The position numbers were made by a program, and so were the translations under genes. The notes under the pieces are model-generated. The model searched no databases, was not told where the DNA came from, and saw only the letters and a program-made list of their open reading frames with translations. A stretch of DNA of 64,000 bases, taken from Streptomyces flaveolus. Its GTDB lineage: Bacteria; Actinomycetota; Actinomycetes; Streptomycetales; Streptomycetaceae. Position 1 is the stretch's first letter; every line of letters starts with the position of its first letter. Of the stretch, positions 51,565-61,091 are shown in pieces. The DNA lies in contig NZ_BMRV01000009.1 in the NCBI RefSeq assembly GCF_014648815.1, positions 248,001-312,000 of the forward strand, in the 5' to 3' direction.

Positions 51565-53493
51565 GTGCCGCTGCTGACCCGCATCACGGGACCGCGCGAT
51601 CTGGACCGGCTCAGCCTGGAAGAGCTGGGCCGGCTGGCAGAGGAGATCCGGACCTTCCTCGTCGACGCCGTCTCCAAGACCGGCGGCCACCTCGGCCCCA
51701 ACCTCGGCGTGGTGGAACTCACCCTCGCCCTGCACCGCGTCTTCGACTCGCCGAAGGACAAGGTGCTGTGGGACACGGGCCACCAGTCCTACGTGCACAA
51801 GCTGCTCACGGGCCGCCAGGACTTCTCGAAGCTGAAGATGAAGGGCGGCCTGTCGGGCTACCCCTCGCAGGCCGAGTCCGAGCACGACGTCATCGAGAAC
51901 AGCCACGCCTCCACCGTCCTCGGCTGGGCCGACGGCATCGCCAAGGCCAACCAGGTCCTCGACCGCGACGACCACGTCGTCGCCGTCATCGGTGACGGCG
52001 CGCTCACCGGCGGCATGGCCTGGGAGGCACTGAACAACATCGCCGCCGCCAAGGACCGCCCCCTCGTCATCGTCGTCAACGACAACGAGCGCTCCTACGC
52101 CCCGACCATCGGCGGCCTCGCCAACCACCTGGCCACCCTGCGCACCACCGACGGCTACGAGCGCTTCCTGGCCCGTACCAAGGAGGTCCTGGAGCGCACC
52201 CCGGTCGTCGGCCGCCCGCTCTACGACACTCTGCACGGCGCGAAGAAGGGCCTGAAGGACTTCATCGCCCCGCAGGGCATGTTCGAGGACCTCGGCCTGA
52301 AGTACGTCGGCCCCATCGACGGCCACGACCTCGAGGCCCTGGAGTCCGCCCTCACCCGCGCCAAGCGCTTCGGCGGCCCCGTCATCGTGCACTGCCTCAC
52401 CGAGAAGGGCCGCGGCTACCAGCCCGCCCTCCAGGACGAGGCCGACCGTTTCCACGCCGTCGGCAAGATCCACCCCGACACCGGCCTGCCCATCTCCACC
52501 TCCGGCGCCGACTGGACGTCCGTCTTCGGCGACGAGATGGTCAAGATCGGCACGGAGCGCGAGGACGTCGTCGCCATCACCGCGGCCATGCTCCAGCCGG
52601 TCGGCCTCGACAAGTTCGCCAAGGCCTTCCCCGACCGTGTCTACGACGTCGGCATCGCCGAGCAGCACGGCGCCGTCTCCGCGGCCGGCCTCGCCCACGG
52701 CGGCGTCCACCCGGTCTTCGCGGTGTACGCCACCTTCCTCAACCGCGCCTTCGACCAGGTCCTGATGGACGTGGCCCTGCACAAGTGCGGCGTCACCTTC
52801 GTGCTGGACCGCGCGGGTGTCACCGGCACCGACGGCGCCTCCCACAACGGCATGTGGGACATGTCGATCCTTCAGGTCGTCCCCGGCCTGCGGCTCGCCG
52901 CCCCGCGCGACGCCGACCAGGTCCGCGCCCAGCTGCGCGAGGCCGTCGAGGTCGACGACGCGCCGACCGTGGTCCGCTTCTCCAAGGGCGCCGTCGGCCC
53001 CGCCGTGCCCGCCGTCGGCCGCGTCGGCGGCATGGACGTCCTGCGCGCACCCGGCACCGACACCCCGGACGTCCTGCTGGTCTCCGTCGGCGCCCTCGCG
53101 CCGATGTGCCTGGAGGTCGCCGACCTGCTGACCAAGCAGGGCATCACCACCACCGTGGTCGACCCGCGCTGGGTCAAGCCCGTCGACGAGGCCATGGCCC
53201 CGCTCGCCGAGCGCCACCGGGTGGTCGTCACCGTCGAGGACAACTCCCGCGTGGGCGGCGTCGGCTCCGCCGTCGCACAGGCCCTGCGCGACGCGGGCGT
53301 CGACGTACCGCTGCGCGACTTCGGCATCCCGCCGCGCTTCCTCGACCACGCCTCCCGCGCCGAGGTCCTGGCCGAGATCGGGCTCACCGCGCCCGACATC
53401 GCCCGCCAGGTCACCGGCCTGGTCGCCAAGCTCGACGGACGGTACGAGCGCGCCGGGGCCGAGGTGGACTCCGTGGAGGCGGCGCGCGACTGA
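51565..53493 (+). CDS. dxs: 1-deoxy-D-xylulose-5-phosphate synthase
   Basis: A 642-residue thiamine-diphosphate enzyme that joins pyruvate and glyceraldehyde-3-phosphate, the first step of the MEP pathway. The TPP motif is GDGALTGGMAWEALNN; the pyrimidine-domain motif YDVGIAEQHG and HSRVGG-like DNSRVGGVGSA are present. GTG at 51565 follows AAGGAGG. It is the genomic dxs of this conserved neighbourhood and not part of the gene cluster, but it feeds the same precursor pool as the IspH fusion at 1.3 kb. A hairpin follows. Confidence 0.96.
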   Translation: MPLLTRITGPRDLDRLSLEELGRLAEEIRTFLVDAVSKTGGHLGPNLGVVELTLALHRVFDSPKDKVLWDTGHQSYVHKLLTGRQDFSKLKMKGGLSGYPSQAESEHDVIENSHASTVLGWADGIAKANQVLDRDDHVVAVIGDGALTGGMAWEALNNIAAAKDRPLVIVVNDNERSYAPTIGGLANHLATLRTTDGYERFLARTKEVLERTPVVGRPLYDTLHGAKKGLKDFIAPQGMFEDLGLKYVGPIDGHDLEALESALTRAKRFGGPVIVHCLTEKGRGYQPALQDEADRFHAVGKIHPDTGLPISTSGADWTSVFGDEMVKIGTEREDVVAITAAMLQPVGLDKFAKAFPDRVYDVGIAEQHGAVSAAGLAHGGVHPVFAVYATFLNRAFDQVLMDVALHKCGVTFVLDRAGVTGTDGASHNGMWDMSILQVVPGLRLAAPRDADQVRAQLREAVEVDDAPTVVRFSKGAVGPAVPAVGRVGGMDVLRAPGTDTPDVLLVSVGALAPMCLEVADLLTKQGITTTVVDPRWVKPVDEAMAPLAERHRVVVTVEDNSRVGGVGSAVAQALRDAGVDVPLRDFGIPPRFLDHASRAEVLAEIGLTAPDIARQVTGLVAKLDGRYERAGAEVDSVEAARD

Positions 53494-53502
53494 CGTACGG
53501 CC

Positions 53503-53549
53503 GGATGGGCAGGTTCTCCACTCGTTGCAGTGGTGAAACCTGCCCATCC
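53503..53549 (+). terminator. dxs terminator
   Basis: A 13-base outer stem (53503-53515 with 53537-53549) continues, after a small mismatch, into CCACT/AGTGG. It starts 9 bases after the dxs stop. Confidence 0.78.
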
Positions 53550-53629
53550 GCGTGAATCCGCTCACACCCGGGCATACGCACTACGCCCCCTCACGATCAT
53601 GTCGAGGACGACAAGCGTCGGAGGTACCC

Positions 53630-55141
53630 GTGAGCAGCAGTCTTTTCAGGACCAAAAAGATCGAGCAGTCCATCCGGGACACGGAGGAGCCGGAGCACGC
53701 GCTCAAGAAAACCTTGTCCGCGCTGGACCTGACGGTCTTCGGCGTCGGTGTCATCATCGGCACCGGCATCTTCGTGCTGACCGGCACGGTCGCCAAGGAC
53801 AACGCCGGGCCCGCCGTCGCCCTGGCCTTCGTCGTCGCCGGTGTCGTGTGCGCGCTCGCCGCGCTGTGCTACGCCGAGTTCGCCTCCACGGTCCCGGTGG
53901 CCGGCTCCGCCTACACCTTCTCCTACGCCTCGCTCGGCGAACTGCCCGCCTGGATCATCGGCTGGGACCTGGTCCTGGAGTTCGCGCTCGGAACGGCGGT
54001 GGTCGCCGTCGGCTGGTCGGGCTACATCCGTTCGTTCATGGACAACGCCGGCTGGCAGTTCCCCGAGGCCCTCGCCGGCCGCGAGGGCGCCGACGGCTTC
54101 GGCTTCGACATCCTCGCCGCCGCCCTGGTGCTGGTGCTCACCGGCATCCTCGTTCTCGGCATGAAGCTGTCGGCCCGCATCACCTCGCTCGTCGTCGCCA
54201 TCAAGGTGACCGTCGTCCTCATCGTGATCATCGCGGGTGCCTTCTTCATCAAGGGCTCCAACTACGACCCGTTCATTCCCGACGAGCAGCCGGTGGAGGC
54301 GGGCGGGGGCCTGCACTCCCCGCTGATCCAGCTGATGTTCGGGTGGGCGCCGTCCAACTTCGGCGTGATGGGCATCTTCACCGCCGCGTCCGTCGTCTTC
54401 TTCGCCTTCATCGGCTTCGACATCGTCGCCACGGCCGCCGAGGAGACCAAGAACCCGCAGCGCGACATGCCCCGCGGCATCCTCGGCTCCCTGTTCATCT
54501 GCACCGTCCTGTACGTCGCCGTCTCGATCGTCGTCACCGGCATGCAGCACTACACCAAGCTGTCCGTCGACGCCCCGCTCGCCGACGCCTTCAAATCCAC
54601 CGGGCACCCCTTCTTCGCCGGTGTGATCAGCTTCGGCGCCGCCGTCGGCCTGACCACGGTGTGCATGATCCTGCTGCTGGGCCAGACCCGGGTGTTCTTC
54701 GCGATGAGCCGCGACGGACTGCTGCCGCGCTTCTTCTCCGTGGTCCACCCGAAGTTCCGGACCCCGTACCGGCCGACCATCCTGCTCGGCGTGATCATCG
54801 CGATCGTCGCGGGCTTCACCAGCCTGAGCGAGCTCGCCGAGCTGGTGAACATCGGCACCCTGTTCGCCTTCGTGGTCGTCGCGATCAGCGTGATCATCCT
54901 GCGCCGTACCCGCCCCGACCTGCCGCGCGCCTTCCGCACCCCGCTGGTCCCGCTGCTGCCGATCGTGTCGGTGGCCGCCTCGCTGTGGCTGATGCTGAAC
55001 CTGCCCGCCGAGACCTGGGTCCGGTTCGGCATCTGGATGGCGATCGGCTTCGTCGTCTACTTCCTCTACGGCCGCACCCACAGCCGCATGGCCCGCGGCG
55101 AGGACACCCCGGCCACACCAGCCGGCGGCAACTCTCCGTAG
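53630..55141 (+). CDS. APC-superfamily amino acid permease
   Basis: A 503-residue transporter with about 12 TM helices. The first helix contains GVGVIIGTGIFVLTG, the glycine-rich substrate site of the CAT/APC family; FIGFDIVATAAEETKNPQRDMP is the consensus following TM6. It probably imports cationic or other amino acids. GTG at 53630 has GGAGG 5 bases upstream, preferred to an earlier GTG-like frame start at 53552 that overlaps the hairpin region. It stands alone between dxs and a glycosyltransferase. Confidence 0.9.
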   Translation: MSSSLFRTKKIEQSIRDTEEPEHALKKTLSALDLTVFGVGVIIGTGIFVLTGTVAKDNAGPAVALAFVVAGVVCALAALCYAEFASTVPVAGSAYTFSYASLGELPAWIIGWDLVLEFALGTAVVAVGWSGYIRSFMDNAGWQFPEALAGREGADGFGFDILAAALVLVLTGILVLGMKLSARITSLVVAIKVTVVLIVIIAGAFFIKGSNYDPFIPDEQPVEAGGGLHSPLIQLMFGWAPSNFGVMGIFTAASVVFFAFIGFDIVATAAEETKNPQRDMPRGILGSLFICTVLYVAVSIVVTGMQHYTKLSVDAPLADAFKSTGHPFFAGVISFGAAVGLTTVCMILLLGQTRVFFAMSRDGLLPRFFSVVHPKFRTPYRPTILLGVIIAIVAGFTSLSELAELVNIGTLFAFVVVAISVIILRRTRPDLPRAFRTPLVPLLPIVSVAASLWLMLNLPAETWVRFGIWMAIGFVVYFLYGRTHSRMARGEDTPATPAGGNSP

Positions 55142-55213
55142 TCATTGTCCCAGGTCGACCCGGCCCTGTATGTCCCTTCTCGTGGGAAATGCGGGGCCGG
55201 TTAACGTACGGCC

Positions 55214-56671
55214 ATGGATGCCAGGCTCCTCACCCCGTCACACTCCGTACCGACCGTGCGCGGAGGGGCCGGCTACTGGACGCGCCTGCTGCCCCTGCTC
55301 GCGGTCCTGGCCTGCGTCACCCGCGTCCCCTCCTTCGCCCGCCCCCTGTGGAACCCCGACGAGGGCTACCTCGCCGTCCAGGCGGGCCTGCTCGCCCACG
55401 GCGGCGAGCTGTACGAGACGGTCGTCGACCGCAAGCCCCCGCTGGTGCCCTGGCTGTACCAGGCCGCGTTCGCGGTGGCCGGCCCCGAGTCGCTGACGCC
55501 GCTGCGGGTCCTGGCGGTCCTCGCCCAGTTCGTCACCGCCGTGGCCCTCGCCTCCCTCGCCCGGCGCCGCTGGGGCGACACCGCCGGCCGTACGGCGGGA
55601 GTGCTGTACCTGCTGATCTCCGTCGGGCTCAACCCGGAGGACGCCCAGGCGGCCACGTTCGAGGTGTTCATGCTGCCGTGCACGGCGACCGCGATGTGGT
55701 GCGCCGACCGCCGCCGCCCCGGCGCCGCCGGTCTCGCGGTCGGCTGCGCGGTCCTCGCCAAGCAGACCGGCGGCGCGGTGCTGCTGCCGGTGCTGTTGCT
55801 GTGCGGCGCCAGGCGGGCCGGGACGGCGCGGCTCGTGGCGGGGGCCGTGGCACCCGTACTGGGCGCGGCCCTGGTCACCGACCCGGCGGGCTTCCTCTTC
55901 TGGACGGTCACCGGTTCGGGCACCTACGCCTCCCTCGGCGGATCCGCCCTCCCCGTACTGGGCCGGGCGCTGGCCAACACCGGTGTCCTGGCCGTGGCCT
56001 GCGCGGGACTGCTCCCACCCGTCCTGCGGTCGCTGCGCGTCGCCCGCCCGGGGACGGCCGACCTGTGGCTGTGGCTCGCCGCGTCCGCCGGGGCGGTCAC
56101 GGTGGGCCTCCACTTCCACGGTCACTACTACCTGCAACTCCTGCCACCGCTGGCCCTGTTGGCGACGGCCGCGCTGCGCACCGCGTCCCGGGAACGCCGG
56201 ATGCGCACGCTCCTCGTCACGGCGTCCTGCTGCGCCCTGTTCCTCACCTGGGGCCTGTTCGCGCCCCGCGCCGAACTCGACCACGCCCGTCGCCTCGCGG
56301 ACACCGCCGCGCACCGCACCCGCCCGGGCGACCGCGTCCTGTTCTGGGGCATGCACCCCGAGGCGTACTGGTTCGCCGGCCGCACCCCGGCCAGCCGCTA
56401 TCTCACCGCCGGACTGCTCACCAACTACGGCGGCGGCCGGGACGGCACCATGGTCGGCGAACGGTACGGGGTCGAGGGCGCCTGGCGTACCTTCCGCGAG
56501 GAACTGACCGCGCACCCGCCGGCCCTCGTCGTCGACGACTCCCGGGGGAAGCCCTACGCACCGGACCACGTGCCGACCCTGCGGCGCCTGCTGGGAGCGG
56601 CGTACGAGGAGGCGGGGGAGGTGGACGGGGCGGTGCTGTACCGGCGCACGGCGGCGGAGGACAGGCCATAG
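55214..56671 (+). CDS. GT-C-fold membrane glycosyltransferase (GT39/ArnT-like)
   Basis: A 485-residue integral membrane protein with about 10 TM helices. The first extracytoplasmic loop carries NPDEGYLAVQAG, the acidic motif of lipid-phosphate-sugar-dependent GT-C enzymes, and DRKPPLVPWLY follows as in PMT/ArnT relatives. It should transfer a sugar from a polyprenyl-phosphate donor to a surface polymer or protein. The acceptor is unknown; the LCP and Stealth genes downstream suggest cell-wall glycopolymers. Confidence 0.8.
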   Translation: MDARLLTPSHSVPTVRGGAGYWTRLLPLLAVLACVTRVPSFARPLWNPDEGYLAVQAGLLAHGGELYETVVDRKPPLVPWLYQAAFAVAGPESLTPLRVLAVLAQFVTAVALASLARRRWGDTAGRTAGVLYLLISVGLNPEDAQAATFEVFMLPCTATAMWCADRRRPGAAGLAVGCAVLAKQTGGAVLLPVLLLCGARRAGTARLVAGAVAPVLGAALVTDPAGFLFWTVTGSGTYASLGGSALPVLGRALANTGVLAVACAGLLPPVLRSLRVARPGTADLWLWLAASAGAVTVGLHFHGHYYLQLLPPLALLATAALRTASRERRMRTLLVTASCCALFLTWGLFAPRAELDHARRLADTAAHRTRPGDRVLFWGMHPEAYWFAGRTPASRYLTAGLLTNYGGGRDGTMVGERYGVEGAWRTFREELTAHPPALVVDDSRGKPYAPDHVPTLRRLLGAAYEEAGEVDGAVLYRRTAAEDRP

Positions 56672-56680
56672 GCCGGCTGG

Positions 56681-57055
56681 TCAGACCGGCCTGACCGTCC
56701 GGGGCCCCGCCACCTCCGCGCCCAGCTCCGTCACCCGGCGGCGCAGCTCGCGGTCCGCCGTCACCAGCAGGACGGGGCGGTCACCGGCCCGTGCGACCAG
56801 CTCGACCATGTGATCGTCCCCGCTGCCGGGTGCCGCCTCCACCCGTACGCCGGGCACGGATTCCACGCCGCGGGCCGCGCCCTCGACGACGAGGACGATC
56901 TCGACCGGGCCGGGCCGGCCCGGCACCCCGTCCGCCGCCAGCCGGTCGCGCAACCGCTGCGCGGCCCCGCGCCGGTCACGCCACCATCCGTCGGGCACGG
57001 ACCCCACGACGTTCGCGCCGTCGACGATCACGAGGAGGGGTCCGCTGTCGCTCAT
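56681..57055 (-). CDS. NYN/PIN-like nuclease domain protein
   Basis: A 124-residue protein. LLVIVDGANVVGSVPDGWW has the DGANV start of NYN domains, and GDDHMVELVARAG plus VTADRELRRRV supply the remaining conserved aspartates of the PIN-like active site. It is probably a small metal-dependent ribonuclease. ATG at 57055 excludes a 19-residue upstream extension without a ribosome site. Convergent with the GT-C gene (9-base gap) and divergent from a propeller-like gene. Confidence 0.78.
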   Translation of the reverse strand: MSDSGPLLVIVDGANVVGSVPDGWWRDRRGAAQRLRDRLAADGVPGRPGPVEIVLVVEGAARGVESVPGVRVEAAPGSGDDHMVELVARAGDRPVLLVTADRELRRRVTELGAEVAGPRTVRPV

Positions 57056-57111
57056 GGGGTCAGGGTCGCACGCGAAGGCACCCGGCCGGAGCGGGCCGGC
57101 GGACGGCGGCA

Positions 57112-57117
57112 TAAAAT
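57112..57117 (+). promoter_or_regulatory. -10 box of a probably leaderless transcript
   Basis: TAAAAT ends 6 bases before the GTG start at 57124, where transcription would begin. No good -35 and no ribosome site are visible, which fits a leaderless message. Confidence 0.45.
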
Positions 57118-57123
57118 GATCAG

Positions 57124-58140
57124 GTGAACGGCGAGTGGCTCATACGCGGCCGGGACGGCCGACTCAGCGTCTACCTGGTCACCCAGGACGCTGTCCTGTG
57201 CCGGGCGGAGCAGGTGCCCGGCGGCGCCTGGGACGCGCCGCGCAGGATGGGCGGGGACCAGCGACTGCACCCCGGCCTGGCGGTCGGCCAGGGTGCCGAC
57301 TCCTACGCGCACCTGGTGGCCTGGCGGCCCACGGTGCCCGGCGAGTCGGGCCTGGTGCACTCCACCCACTTCCGGCCGCTGCTGGCCGCCCTGGACTGGG
57401 AGCCCGTGGGCCACCCGAACGGCAAGGGGGACCGCACCGGCAGGCCCGCCGTCGCGGTCGACCCCCAGGGCCGCGCGCACGTCTTCGTGCGCAACGCCGC
57501 CGGCGGGCTCGGCATGCGGGCCCAGAAGCAGAAGGGCGGCTGGGGACCGTGGCGTGACCTCAAGGGCGCCGAGCTGCAGGACGCGCCCGTCGCGGTGGCG
57601 GGCAGGGCCGGTCGCATCGAGGCGTACGCCGCCGGTGCCGGCACGATCCTGCACTGGCGCCAGGAGGCGCCCGGCACCGAGTTCCAGCTGGCCGACGCGG
57701 TGGAGGCCACCGCCCGCCCGGACACCCTGCGCGCCCTGGCCACCTCCGACGAGAACACCACCCTGTTCTTCACCGACGCGTCCGGCACCCTCTGCGCCTG
57801 GCGCCCCGGCACCGACCCCGTGTCCGTCCTCCCGGCGGCGGGCCCCGGCCCGGCCGCCGCCGTCCGCTGCGAACTCGACGGCCACGACTGCACGCTGCTG
57901 GCTCAGTGCACGCCCTCGGGCCGGGTCGCCTTCGCGGCGTACCCCGCGGAGCAGGAGGCGGCGGGCGCCTGGTGGACCGAGTCCGGCCCGCACCTGCCCG
58001 CCGACGCCGAGGTCTCCCTCGCCCTGGACGCCGACGACCGGGTGGTGGCGGCGGTCCTCTCCCCGTCGACGGGCCGGCTCCTGCTGACCCGCCGCAAGGA
58101 CGAGCCGGGGCTGGCACTCACGGCGTGGCAGGAGGTCTGA
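57124..58140 (+). CDS. Beta-propeller-like repeat protein, first paralogue
   Basis: A 338-residue protein with no signal peptide, built of repeated strands with Trp/Gly motifs and phrases such as AVDPQGRAHVFVRNAAGG and GGWGPWRDLKGAEL. These resemble the blades of PLL-type lectin propellers. It is a clear paralogue of the protein at 59644-60774: the two share WLIRG/WLLRG, AVGQGADSYAHL/VAQGANRYAHF, CELDGHDCTLLAQ/AAVDGYDCTVMAH and AWWTESG/LWWTDTG. A carbohydrate- or protein-binding role is inferred. GTG start, probably leaderless. Confidence 0.75.
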   Translation: MNGEWLIRGRDGRLSVYLVTQDAVLCRAEQVPGGAWDAPRRMGGDQRLHPGLAVGQGADSYAHLVAWRPTVPGESGLVHSTHFRPLLAALDWEPVGHPNGKGDRTGRPAVAVDPQGRAHVFVRNAAGGLGMRAQKQKGGWGPWRDLKGAELQDAPVAVAGRAGRIEAYAAGAGTILHWRQEAPGTEFQLADAVEATARPDTLRALATSDENTTLFFTDASGTLCAWRPGTDPVSVLPAAGPGPAAAVRCELDGHDCTLLAQCTPSGRVAFAAYPAEQEAAGAWWTESGPHLPADAEVSLALDADDRVVAAVLSPSTGRLLLTRRKDEPGLALTAWQEV

Positions 58141-58200
58141 CGGACCCGGAGTCCCCGGCCCCGCTGCCTTCCCGAGTGGATGGCGGCGGGGCCGGCCGGT

Positions 58201-59301
58201 TCAGGAAGTGCCGCCGGTCGCGGGGGACTTCTTGGCCGACTCCGGGATCTCCTCGTCGCTGCGGATCGCCTTCCACAGCGTCGACGCCTGCGGCTCGGCG
58301 GCCACTACCCGGTTCTGGTCGATCTTGTCGTACGCCACCGGAAGCATGATCGTATCCATGGTCGACGGGTCGACGCCGTTCAGACTGCGGCCGAAGTCCG
58401 CCAGAGCGGTGAGCGAGGCGAGTTCGGAGTCGGTGGTGAGAGCCGCGGTGAGCGTGTCGGCGATCTTGTACGTCTTGGTCGGGCTGCCCAGCAGGTCCTG
58501 CTTCTTGATCTCGCCGAGCAGCGCGATCATGAACTCCTGCTGGAGGCCGATGCGCCCGAGGTCGCTGCCGTCGCCGACGCCGTGCCGGGTGCGGACGAAC
58601 TGCAGGGACTCGGTGCCGTTCAGACGGTGGGTACCGGCGGTCAGGTCCAGGCCGCTGGAGCTGTCGTGGATGTCCTGATCGACGGTGACGGTGACGCCGC
58701 CGATCGCGTCCACCAGGTCCTTGAAGCCGGCGAAGTCGATCTCCACGTAGTGGTCCATGCGTACGCCGGACATCTTCTCGACCGTCTTGACCACGCAGGC
58801 CGGACCGACCTGCGAGTAGATGGAGTTGAACATCACCCGCTCGGCCGAGGCCACCTCGGAGCCGTCCGACTTGGTGCAGTCGGGACGGGTCACCAGGGTG
58901 TCACGCGGGATGCTGACGGCGACGGCCTTCGTACGGCCCTCGGGTATGTGCATCACCAGAGCGGTGTCAGAACGGGCCCCGGCGACCTTGCCGGTGTTCA
59001 ACTCGGCGTTGTCACCGGCGCGTGAGTCGGAGCCGAGGATCAGGATGTTCTGCCCGGAGGTGGGCAGCTTCTCCGGCCGGTCCTTGCCGATCGCGTCGTT
59101 GATGTCGACGCCGTTGATGTTGCCGTCCAGGTCGCTGTAGAGCCAGTAGGCGGTACCGCCGAGTGCGAGGACGAGAACGAGCAGAGAGAGAAGCATGATG
59201 CGGCCGGTCCGGCGCTTCTTCTTCTGAGCTCTGCGACTGCCGCGCTTGCCGGGCGGGGAATGGCGGGCAGGCGGCACAGGGGTGCTCAGGTCGTGGCTCA
59301 C
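58201..59301 (-). CDS. LytR-CpsA-Psr (LCP) family cell-wall glycopolymer ligase
   Basis: A 366-residue membrane protein. A basic cytoplasmic tail (about 1-35, RGSRRAQKKKRRTGR) leads into one TM helix (about 36-57) and an extracellular LCP domain. GSDSRAGD, ARSDTALVMHI, VSIPRDTLV and QFVRTRHGVGDGSDLGR hold the Asp/Arg residues that bind the polyprenyl-pyrophosphate of the donor. LCP enzymes attach teichoic-acid-like or other polymers to peptidoglycan. GTG at 59301 follows GAGGA. TATAGT on the minus strand (59402-59407) may be its -10. It is flanked by the two propeller-like paralogues. Confidence 0.9.
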   Translation of the reverse strand: MSHDLSTPVPPARHSPPGKRGSRRAQKKKRRTGRIMLLSLLVLVLALGGTAYWLYSDLDGNINGVDINDAIGKDRPEKLPTSGQNILILGSDSRAGDNAELNTGKVAGARSDTALVMHIPEGRTKAVAVSIPRDTLVTRPDCTKSDGSEVASAERVMFNSIYSQVGPACVVKTVEKMSGVRMDHYVEIDFAGFKDLVDAIGGVTVTVDQDIHDSSSGLDLTAGTHRLNGTESLQFVRTRHGVGDGSDLGRIGLQQEFMIALLGEIKKQDLLGSPTKTYKIADTLTAALTTDSELASLTALADFGRSLNGVDPSTMDTIMLPVAYDKIDQNRVVAAEPQASTLWKAIRSDEEIPESAKKSPATGGTS

Positions 59302-59643
59302 GGCGGGGTCCTCGCAACTCGTGCCCGGAGGGCAAGGGCAGCAGGCCGCTCCCGTGAGGGGCCGGGTCGGTGCTGCTCGGCTGACGCTTGGTTGGCACTG
59401 AACTATAGACGTGCACTCGAGCACCCGTGCGAGCAATGTGCCCGGTTGTTCGCCCTGGCGGGGACGGTGGACCACCCCGTCCCCAGGGGTGCCGTCCGCC
59501 CCTGGATCCGTTCCCGAGGCCGTGACCTGAGGCTTGTGAGGCGCCGACGGAGCAGCGGGACACGTGTTCGTACGTGCTTATGATGTGGCGAATTCTGGAG
59601 TCATCTGTGGGCACCGGGCCTGGGGCGGGAAGGGACGGCACAC

Positions 59644-60774
59644 ATGCGCGGCAGAGGTGCGCAGGCGGTGGACCGGCGGTCCCGGGGCGCTGCCGAGGCC
59701 GAGGACCGGCCCCGGCGAGTGTCCGTGACGGCGGTGGCCACGGGGTCGTGGCTGCTGCGCGGGAACGACGACCGCCTCGCCGTGTACGCGCTCGTCGAAG
59801 GCGGTGTGCACCGCTGGACGGAGACCGCGGTCGGCAGCGGGCGCTGGAGTGGGCCGGACTTCTTCCCCGCTGCCGGGCTGACCGGTCTCACCGTCGCCCA
59901 GGGGGCCAATCGCTACGCGCACTTCATCGGGCGCCGGGAGAAACGGGCGGACGGGGGAGCGTCGAAGGTCGATCTGCTCTACGCAGTGCAGTACCAGTCG
60001 GCCCGGACGCTGGGGGAGTGGCGTTCTCTCGGTAACCCGTACCGCGACCCGAGGGATGCGGCGGTACTCGGCATGCCGACCGCCGCCGTCGACGGGCAGG
60101 GCACGGTCCACGTCTTCGTCTCCGGCGGCCCCGGCGGGGTGATGCTCCGGCGCGAATCCAGGAGCGGGGCGTGGGAGGCCTGGAAAGACCTGCGTGGGGG
60201 TGCGGTCGCGGGCGGGCTGACCGCGGCGGCGAACTCCGTCGGCCTGGTCGAAGTTCTCGCGCCCGGGCACCGGTCGGTCATGCGCTGGGTGCAGACGGAG
60301 CAGGGGGCGGACCTGCGCCGGGCGCAGGATCTCGTACCCGCCCCGGTCCCCGGCTCGGCCGCGCTCCTGGAGACCGCTCCGGGGGTGTTCACCGCGTACT
60401 GGTCCGAGCAGAGCGGGACGGGTGTCTATGCGCAGCGGCCCGGCGAATGGGCCTTTCCCGCGGGCGGGGCTCCCGGAGAGGGACCCCACGCCACGCTCCG
60501 TGCCGCCGTCGACGGCTATGACTGCACGGTCATGGCCCATCAGGGGCGTACGGGGACAGCCGTGCTCGGCGTCTGCGGCACCGGAGAGGAGTCCGGCGGG
60601 CTGTGGTGGACCGACACGGGGGTGACCTGTATCGGCACTCCGGCGCTGGCGCTGGACGGTCGAGGCCGGGTCGTCATGGCGGTGGTCGCCGCGGACGGCG
60701 CTGTCCTGGTGAATCGGCAGCGGCCTGAACCCGGGCTCACCCTGTCCGACTGGGACCGTCTGCCGGGCACCTGA
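59644..60774 (+). CDS. Beta-propeller-like repeat protein, second paralogue
   Basis: A 376-residue paralogue of the protein at 57124-58140, with a basic N-terminal extension (about 1-30, RGRGAQAVDRRSRG). The blade-like repeats include AAVDGQGTVHVFVSGGPGG and SGAWEAWKDLRGG. No signal or TM segment is seen. ATG follows GGAAGGGA; a TATGAT at 59579-59584 may be its -10. Lower G+C than the first copy and marked divergence show an old duplication. Function unknown; probably binds a glycan or partner protein. Confidence 0.75.
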   Translation: MRGRGAQAVDRRSRGAAEAEDRPRRVSVTAVATGSWLLRGNDDRLAVYALVEGGVHRWTETAVGSGRWSGPDFFPAAGLTGLTVAQGANRYAHFIGRREKRADGGASKVDLLYAVQYQSARTLGEWRSLGNPYRDPRDAAVLGMPTAAVDGQGTVHVFVSGGPGGVMLRRESRSGAWEAWKDLRGGAVAGGLTAAANSVGLVEVLAPGHRSVMRWVQTEQGADLRRAQDLVPAPVPGSAALLETAPGVFTAYWSEQSGTGVYAQRPGEWAFPAGGAPGEGPHATLRAAVDGYDCTVMAHQGRTGTAVLGVCGTGEESGGLWWTDTGVTCIGTPALALDGRGRVVMAVVAADGAVLVNRQRPEPGLTLSDWDRLPGT

Positions 60775-61091
60775 GTCCAGCTGCGTCGGCACACCTCGGC
60801 GGGGCCTGTCAACTTACGAGCCGTCAGTACACCAGAGCATCGGGGAAGTCCAGGGCGGAAAAGGTTGTACCGCTCATCCGTGACGATCGTCACGCGTCAC
60901 AACCTGTCCACGGGCTGTCGCGACCTGGACTTTTAGGAAACCATTATGTGAAAGTTTGATGGATTGCCGATGTGTGGTGATCGCAGCAGTTCGGGGCGAT
61001 GAGTCCCTACCGCTGGTGACGCGAGCTTCTTCCTCTCCCAGGGCCCCCGCAGCGAGGTGTGCGACATCCTTGGAAGGCGGAGCTGCTGGGT
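60775..61091. other. Intergenic region with a 14-base palindrome
   Basis: No gene seen in these 317 bases. GTGACGATCGTCAC at 60880-60893 is a perfect palindrome, and a relatively AT-rich stretch (about 60932-60965) probably holds the promoter of the Stealth operon. Confidence 0.4.

Noticed and set aside
51565..53493. dxs as a member of the terpenoid gene cluster
   Set aside because: It lies 26 kb away among genes that, from memory, are conserved with S. coelicolor, and its context is chromosomal rather than cluster-specific.
53530..56694. Plus-strand frame of about 1050 codons across the permease and GT-C genes
   Set aside because: It is a shifted frame of both genes, rich in Arg/His/Pro, with no domains.
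60880..60893. GTGACGATCGTCAC as a CRP or MtrA site
   Set aside because: Half-sites and spacing fit neither consensus well enough; noted only as a palindrome.
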